Assembly: GCA_900542045.1 (NCBI GenBank) | Contig: UQMI01000023.1 | Span: forward strand, 1-48,622 | Origin: an uncultured Blautia sp. | GTDB taxonomy: Bacteria; Bacillota; Clostridia; Lachnospirales; Lachnospiraceae | Direction: 5' to 3' | Length of the DNA: 48,622 nucleotides | Part shown: one piece after another, positions 44,404 through 48,622 of the stretch | How positions within the stretch are numbered: position 1 is the first letter of the stretch | How the letters are laid out: every line of letters starts with the position of its first letter | Made by a program: the position numbers and the translations under genes | The notes under the pieces: model-generated | What the model was told of the DNA's origin: nothing | The model's database searches: none | The model's input: the letters and a program-made list of their open reading frames with translations, nothing else

Positions 44404-45930
44404 ATGAGTAAGTACATTTTAGCACATGATTTGGGAACTTCCGGTAACAAAGCTACCCTTTTCTCCGAAGAAGGAGCATTGGTGGACAGTCAGGTGTATT
44501 CCTATGACACCCATTATTTCAATGATACCTGGGTAGAGCAGGATGCAGAAGACTGGTGGAAAGCAGTCTGCAACAGCAGCAAAAGCCTGATCCAGTCTTC
44601 CGGCATCGATCCGAAAGATATTGCCGCCATCAGTTTTTCCGGTCAGATGATGGGTTGTCTCTGCGTGGACAAACAGGGAAATCCCCTTCGTCCTTCCATG
44701 ATCTGGGCGGACCAGAGAGCGCAGAAACAAGCACAGCAGATAGAATCCAAAATGTCTGCATGGGACTACTATACGACTGTAGGTATTAAAAACACCGCTT
44801 CTTATGGGATTCAGAAACTGATGTGGGTTCGCGACAACGAGCCGGAAATTTATGAACAAACCTATAAAACATTGAACGCCAAAGATTTCATCGTTTACCG
44901 TCTCACCGGCAAGTTCTACACCGAATACTCCGACGGCAACAGCAACGGCTGTCTGGACATCAATAAATTCCAGTGGTCTGAGGAAATCTTATCCTATGCA
45001 GATATTGATCCTGACAAATTTCCGGAATTGAAGCCTTCTACATTCGTAGCTGGAGGCGTGACGGAAGAAGCTGCCAGGGCTACCGGCCTGGCTGCCGGCA
45101 CTCCGGTTGTGCTGGGCGGCGGTGATGGCGTAACTGCCAATATCGGTGCCGGTTCCATTGCCCCCGGAAAAACCTACAGCTGTATGGGTACCTCTGCATG
45201 GATCACCACTACCGCAGAAAAACCCATCTTTGATCCTCAGATGCGTACCACCAACTGGTGTCACATCATTCCCGGTCTGTATGCTCCCAACGGTACCATG
45301 CAGTATGCAGGCGGCGCTTACAGCTGGCTGAAAAATACAGTGGCCAAGATGGAATGCTACGATGCCAAAGTAAATGGAACATCTCCTTATGACTATATGA
45401 ATGAACAGATCGCCCAGAGTCCCATTGGCTCCAACGGTCTGATCTTCCTTCCCTACATGCTTGGCGAGCGTGCTCCCCGCTGGAATCCGGACGCCAAGGG
45501 CGCCTGGATCGGTCTGAAGCCGGAAAACACCAGAGGTGATCTGTTCCGCAGCGTACTGGAAGGCGTTACCATGAACCTGGCCATTATCCTGGATGTGCTG
45601 CGCAGCCAGCTGGATATCAAAGAGATCATGGTTCTGGGCGGCGGTGCCAAAGGCGCTGTATGGCGTCAGATCATGGCTGATGTATATGATGCCAAGATTA
45701 CTGTTCCTTCTATTCTGGAAGAGGCAGGATCCATGGGTGCTGCCATCACTGGAGGTGTAGGAGCCGGATTATTCAAAGACTTCTCTGTCGTTGACCGGTT
45801 TATCGAAGTGAATTCCGTGCATGAGCCGGATCCCACTTCTGTGGAAGCTTACAAACCGGTTCGTGAACTGTTTGACGACTGCTATTTCGCTCTTCTGGAC
45901 GTTTATAAAAAAATGGCTTCCAGATCCTGA
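44404..45930 (+). CDS. FGGY-family carbohydrate kinase (xylulokinase-like)
   Basis: Two-domain sugar kinase of 508 residues. N-terminal phosphate motif DLGTSGNKATLF, xylulokinase-type GQMMG block (80-84), catalytic base D241 in GGGDGVTANIG and the adenosine motif GGGAKGAVWRQIMADV. Xylulokinase-like by length and motifs, but the locus (ketose 3-epimerase, polyol-type dehydrogenase) leaves other ketoses or polyols possible. ATG at 44404 after AGGAGGG. It has its own promoter with an overlapping palindrome, and two hairpins follow its stop. Confidence 0.9.
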   Translation: MSKYILAHDLGTSGNKATLFSEEGALVDSQVYSYDTHYFNDTWVEQDAEDWWKAVCNSSKSLIQSSGIDPKDIAAISFSGQMMGCLCVDKQGNPLRPSMIWADQRAQKQAQQIESKMSAWDYYTTVGIKNTASYGIQKLMWVRDNEPEIYEQTYKTLNAKDFIVYRLTGKFYTEYSDGNSNGCLDINKFQWSEEILSYADIDPDKFPELKPSTFVAGGVTEEAARATGLAAGTPVVLGGGDGVTANIGAGSIAPGKTYSCMGTSAWITTTAEKPIFDPQMRTTNWCHIIPGLYAPNGTMQYAGGAYSWLKNTVAKMECYDAKVNGTSPYDYMNEQIAQSPIGSNGLIFLPYMLGERAPRWNPDAKGAWIGLKPENTRGDLFRSVLEGVTMNLAIILDVLRSQLDIKEIMVLGGGAKGAVWRQIMADVYDAKITVPSILEEAGSMGAAITGGVGAGLFKDFSVVDRFIEVNSVHEPDPTSVEAYKPVRELFDDCYFALLDVYKKMASRS

Positions 45931-45980
45931 GCATTATTTCAGGATTTATCCTTTTTTTGATATTATTTCATCCTTCATCT

Positions 45981-46012
45981 CACAGGAAAACGAACCATTT
46001 CGTCTTCCTGTG
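45981..46012. terminator. first hairpin after the kinase gene
   Basis: CACAGGAA-ACGAA pairs with TTCGT-TTCCTGTG with one mismatch around CCAT; a stem without a strong T-run. Confidence 0.55.
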
Positions 46013-46017
46013 AACCC

Positions 46018-46051
46018 AAAAATGAGCAGGTTTGAAAACCTGCTCATTTTT
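46018..46051. terminator. strong bidirectional terminator
   Basis: AAAAATGAGCAGGTTT pairs with AAACCTGCTCATTTTT with almost no loop, between the kinase gene and the convergent URO-D-family gene. Confidence 0.9.
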
Positions 46052-46098
46052 CATTGACCGTCTGCTCATTTCAGGCACTGAAACCTGCGTATCCTGTA

Positions 46099-47142
46099 TC
46101 AGAAAAGAATCTGCCATGGAATACGCTGTTCTTTCAATTCATCAATGTTCAGCCCAAATTTTTCTGCATTATATTTGTCAATCTCATCACAAAGAGCTGC
46201 ATATACACCCGGATATACAGATCCAGGCCCTCCCTGCGTAATACACGGGATAAAATATTTGTTGCCGCAGCTCTCACAGATATTCTCTGCAACCTTCCGG
46301 CAGTTCTCTGCAGTCCATCCTTCGAAATCCACAGACTTGTTGTCAATGCCGCCCATAAAACTGATCTTGCCGCCATATTTCTTGACCAGCTCCGGCACAT
46401 CATTGGATTCCATACACCCCTGCCATACGTCAATGCCCATCTCGATCATATACGGCACCAGAGTTGCAGAATAACTGTCATTATGATGGAACACAAACTC
46501 TACTCCATGGTCATGATAATATTTATAAATTTCCTTATAAGGCTCTACAAAGAACTCTGCAAACATTTCCGGTCTCAGGAAAGTGCTGCGCTCTGCGCCC
46601 CAGTCATCGTGATGGAATATAATTTCCGGATGCAGATGATCACAGATTCCCTCTGCCAGCTTCAGTTCAAACTCTGTCAAATACTTAATCAGGTCATGCA
46701 TCTCATCAGGATTAGTAATATAATTCATCAAAGCCTGAGAAATCTCGCAGAGATGATGCGTCTGTTCAAATAATCCCGGCAGGACCAGCGCCGTAGCGAA
46801 CGCTCTGTCCTTATCTGCCGCGTCATATTGTGCTTTCCAGGAATCCCATTCTTCCTGGGAGAATTCCAGAGAAGGAGCATGTACATATTCCTTCCAGTCC
46901 TCAATATCTTTTACCACAATCTTATCCGGTGTATGTACCGGAAATGCGCCGGGTGTATTTGCCGGGAAAGAATTCGTCACTCCCCATGCATTCACCACAT
47001 TCTCCTGCCCCTTCGCCGGAGACGGATTGTGTACAAAATACGGATGAAACAAAAACTGAAGCGCCTCATACTGGTTCACAAAACGATCCGGATTTCCTCC
47101 ACGGATCACTTCACGTAAATTTTCTTTTGCTGTCAGCATCAT
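46099..47142 (-). CDS. uroporphyrinogen decarboxylase family protein
   Basis: 347-residue TIM-barrel protein of the URO-D/MtaA/CmuA superfamily, which includes haem-pathway decarboxylases and corrinoid methyltransferase partners. Blocks HHDDWGAERSTFLRPEMFAE, FHHNDSYSATLVPYMIEMGI and GGIDNKSVDF are characteristic of the non-haem branch, where His/Cys residues bind zinc (IPCITQGGPGSVYPG). No other haem genes are present. Position between the kinase and the dehydrogenase suggests a role in the same pathway, which is not explained by known chemistry. Start at ATG 47142 behind GGAGG. Confidence 0.85.
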   Translation of the reverse strand: MMLTAKENLREVIRGGNPDRFVNQYEALQFLFHPYFVHNPSPAKGQENVVNAWGVTNSFPANTPGAFPVHTPDKIVVKDIEDWKEYVHAPSLEFSQEEWDSWKAQYDAADKDRAFATALVLPGLFEQTHHLCEISQALMNYITNPDEMHDLIKYLTEFELKLAEGICDHLHPEIIFHHDDWGAERSTFLRPEMFAEFFVEPYKEIYKYYHDHGVEFVFHHNDSYSATLVPYMIEMGIDVWQGCMESNDVPELVKKYGGKISFMGGIDNKSVDFEGWTAENCRKVAENICESCGNKYFIPCITQGGPGSVYPGVYAALCDEIDKYNAEKFGLNIDELKEQRIPWQILF

Positions 47143-47197
47143 AATCTCCTCCTTTTCTATGAATGCCGTCCGCATACAACAATCGATCTACTGGTTT

Positions 47198-47226
47198 ATT
47201 ATATCACTTTACACAAAGTTTCTCAA
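47198..47226 (-). promoter_or_regulatory. promoter of the URO-D-family gene
   Basis: Minus strand -35 TTGAGA (47221-47226), 17-base spacer, -10 TATAAT (47198-47203) with an extended TG. No ATGTARTAA-type site is seen here. Confidence 0.8.
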
Positions 47227-47334
47227 CTATTTCTCCGTATATTTATACATTATCTATAATACATTTCAAGGCTCCCGCATACTTTTGATATATTTTTCAC
47301 AAATATCCGCTCCGTTCTTTGTGATTTTTTTCAC

Positions 47335-47416
47335 ATCGCACGTGCGATCCACGCGGAGCGTTTTTGTGTGATAGGAAAGTCAGAATATAATGTTCTGCTT
47401 TCCTATCACACAAAAA
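47335..47416 (-). repeat. composite dispersed repeat, copy 2 (modules A and B, inverted)
   Basis: Read on the minus strand it matches copy 1 at 31174-31240: a GTGTGATAGGAAAG inverted repeat (47361-47416) with one bulged base and a loop that differs, then CGCTCCGCGTGGATCGCAC (47342-47360), here extended into the 14-base palindrome ATCGCACGTGCGAT (47335-47348). Confidence 0.85.
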
Positions 47417-47466
47417 ACCGCCGCAGGGGCTGCTCCCACATCGGAAAAGCAGCAGCCTGCGGCGGT
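47412..47466 (-). terminator. terminator of the alcohol dehydrogenase gene
   Basis: On the minus strand ACCGCCGCAGG (47456-47466) pairs with CCTGCGGCGGT (47417-47427), with an inner AGCAG/CTGCT stem and a TTTTTT tail (47412-47417) that touches repeat copy 2. Confidence 0.9.
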
Positions 47467-47491
47467 CCAGACATCTATAAACGATAAGTTG

Positions 47492-48538
47492 TTAGAATAC
47501 TACGATACCCTTCTTCTCAATCTTACGATCCAGCAGATCCTGGCATGCCTGTATGGAATCTTCAAATTTATAATAGTCGGAAATGAAATCTTTCACAACC
47601 AGTTTACCCTCTTTGATCCACTCCATAACCTGCTCAGTTGCTTCGCCTTCTTCGCGTTTTCTTGGCATCTGCTGATAAACTACCTGCCAGTTATAATCTG
47701 CCTTGGAGAAGTCGATGGTAATTTCTTCTACAGGCGGAACACCGTAGCAGAGCACTTTTCCTCTGTCTTTGATCAGAGGCATTGCCTGATTTACGATAGC
47801 CGGAGCACCTACAGCATCCAGAACGTAGTCCACACCATTCGGGAATTCCTTGCGGATCACTTCGGTAATATCTACTTCCTTGCTGTTATATACTTCTGTT
47901 GCTCCTTTTTCTTTTGCAATTTCCAGTTTTTCCGGAAGGATGTCTACACAGATGATATCTTTCACACCCAGGAGGCTTAAGAACTTAATATAGCTCTGTC
48001 CTACAGGACCTGCACCGAATACCACAATGCTCTCATGAGGCTGGATACCAAAATAACGAATACAGCTCAACACTTCACGGAAGGTAACCAGCATTGCCGC
48101 GTCTACAGGATCCAGGCTGGGATCCAGTACAGTCTGTGCATATGCGCAGTCAGGAGCCTCTTCACCTTCTCCATAGACAGCGTCTTTGTCCCATACTACA
48201 CCGTACTCACTCATTGCGCCCCATCCGGAGCCAAGGCCCGGATACAGCTCTTCGTCCGGATCTACGAAAGGAAGAAGAACTTTATCGCCTACTTTATATC
48301 CACGAACGTCTGCGCCTACTTCTACAACTTCACCAACACCTTCATGTCCCAGCATGATCGGGTAAATGGATTTCGGGAATCCCTTGAATGCCTGATGCAG
48401 AAGCTTCACATCTGTTCCGCACAGACCGTTTGCGATCATTTTCACCAGAGCCTGTTTGGAATTGATCCTGGGCTTCGGAATTTCCTTAAATCCTGTTGTA
48501 CCGTCTGCATTGACAATAAACGTTTTCATCATATCCAT
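47492..48538 (-). CDS. zinc-type alcohol dehydrogenase (polyol dehydrogenase-like)
   Basis: Medium-chain dehydrogenase of 348 residues. Catalytic zinc ligands C40 (GLCGTD), H65 and E66 (GHEGVGEV) are present, and the NAD(P) loop reads VVFGAGPVGQSY. The four-cysteine structural zinc loop expected near residues 92-115 is missing (PDEELYPGLGSGWGA), as in sorbitol-dehydrogenase-like branches. Likely oxidises a polyol or reduces a ketose of the locus. ATG at 48538 follows GGGAGG by 8 bases. The promoter carries a perfect 7-4-7 palindrome. Confidence 0.9.
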   Translation of the reverse strand: MDMMKTFIVNADGTTGFKEIPKPRINSKQALVKMIANGLCGTDVKLLHQAFKGFPKSIYPIMLGHEGVGEVVEVGADVRGYKVGDKVLLPFVDPDEELYPGLGSGWGAMSEYGVVWDKDAVYGEGEEAPDCAYAQTVLDPSLDPVDAAMLVTFREVLSCIRYFGIQPHESIVVFGAGPVGQSYIKFLSLLGVKDIICVDILPEKLEIAKEKGATEVYNSKEVDITEVIRKEFPNGVDYVLDAVGAPAIVNQAMPLIKDRGKVLCYGVPPVEEITIDFSKADYNWQVVYQQMPRKREEGEATEQVMEWIKEGKLVVKDFISDYYKFEDSIQACQDLLDRKIEKKGIVVF

Positions 48539-48566
48539 GAGAAATACCTCCCTACTTCTATTTGTT

Positions 48567-48584
48567 ATTATGTTACTACATAAT
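48567..48584 (-). promoter_or_regulatory. putative operator at the dehydrogenase promoter
   Basis: ATTATGT-AGTA-ACATAAT on the minus strand is a perfect 7-base inverted repeat. It overlaps a likely -10 (TAACAT, 17 bases after TTTACA near 48592-48597). It contains ATGTAGTAACATA, one base away from the kinase promoter element. Confidence 0.55.
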
Positions 48585-48622
48585 TTCTTTATTGTAAATC
48601 CCCACTCGTAAAATCTGGTGAG

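Larger units (their letters stand above)
47143..47491. other. 349-base intergenic region with repeat copy
   Basis: Contains the URO-D promoter (47198-47226), about 110 AT-rich bases without recognised features, repeat copy 2 (47335-47416) and the dehydrogenase terminator (47412-47466). Confidence 0.8.

Noticed and set aside
1..48622. CRISPR arrays, tRNA or rRNA genes, intact insertion sequences
   Set aside because: No regularly spaced repeats, no cloverleaf with CCA-type ends, no rRNA signature and no intact transposase frame were found on either strand.

Overview
The window reads as chromosomal DNA of a Gram-positive anaerobe of the class Clostridia, most likely family Lachnospiraceae (Blautia-like; the genus is an inference from overall protein resemblance, not a search). 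Supporting signs are strong AGGAGG ribosome binding sites, sigma-A promoters with 17-base spacers, many U-tailed terminators, the tig-clpP-clpX-lon-engB order joined to ecfA1-ecfA2-ecfT-truA and rplM-rpsI, an orphan [FeFe]-hydrogenase maturase gene (hydF), and lipoprotein solute-binding proteins. I see no rRNA, tRNA, CRISPR array, prophage or intact insertion sequence.

Region 1 (1-11516, minus strand) is housekeeping: protein quality control (trigger factor, ClpP, ClpX, Lon), the GTPase EngB, the energising module of an ECF vitamin transporter, TruA, then a strong promoter and leader driving L13 and S9. A DJ-1/PfpI protein lies upstream. Region 2 (11608-13825) holds a CYTH protein, a structured intergenic stretch with a possible small ORF, an XRE regulator and proC.

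Region 3 (13840-20132, minus strand) is the most unusual block: a zinc-ribbon membrane protein whose beta-lactamase fold has lost its catalytic residues, a membrane-anchored paralogue with intact catalytic motifs, a TcaA-like protein translationally coupled to it, a zinc-ribbon/PH-like multi-pass protein, and a GH25 muramidase with a peptidoglycan-binding domain. This looks like a cell-envelope module of unknown function.

Region 4 (20216-29825) has a 1-phosphofructokinase-type sugar kinase, a small PH-like membrane protein, a two-component system, an ECF sigma/anti-sigma pair, the decayed remains of an Rpn-family nuclease gene, an orphan NMT1-type binding protein behind a possible structured leader, and a YaaA protein with an unusual insertion. 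Region 5 (30010-41745) has an MsmK-type sugar ABC ATPase, a composite terminator-like dispersed repeat, a CdaR-like regulator, a DUF2752 protein, a zinc-ribbon protein with a duplicated beta domain, asnA, a CBS protein, aroE, a polar amino-acid ABC transporter, hydF and dapF.

Region 6 (41807-48538) looks like a ketose/polyol catabolic locus: a D-psicose/tagatose 3-epimerase-type enzyme, a VOC protein, a GntR/UTRA regulator, an FGGY kinase, a uroporphyrinogen-decarboxylase-family protein and a zinc alcohol dehydrogenase. The kinase and dehydrogenase promoters share a palindromic ATGTARTAACATA-type element, which suggests one regulon. No sugar transporter is seen inside the window.
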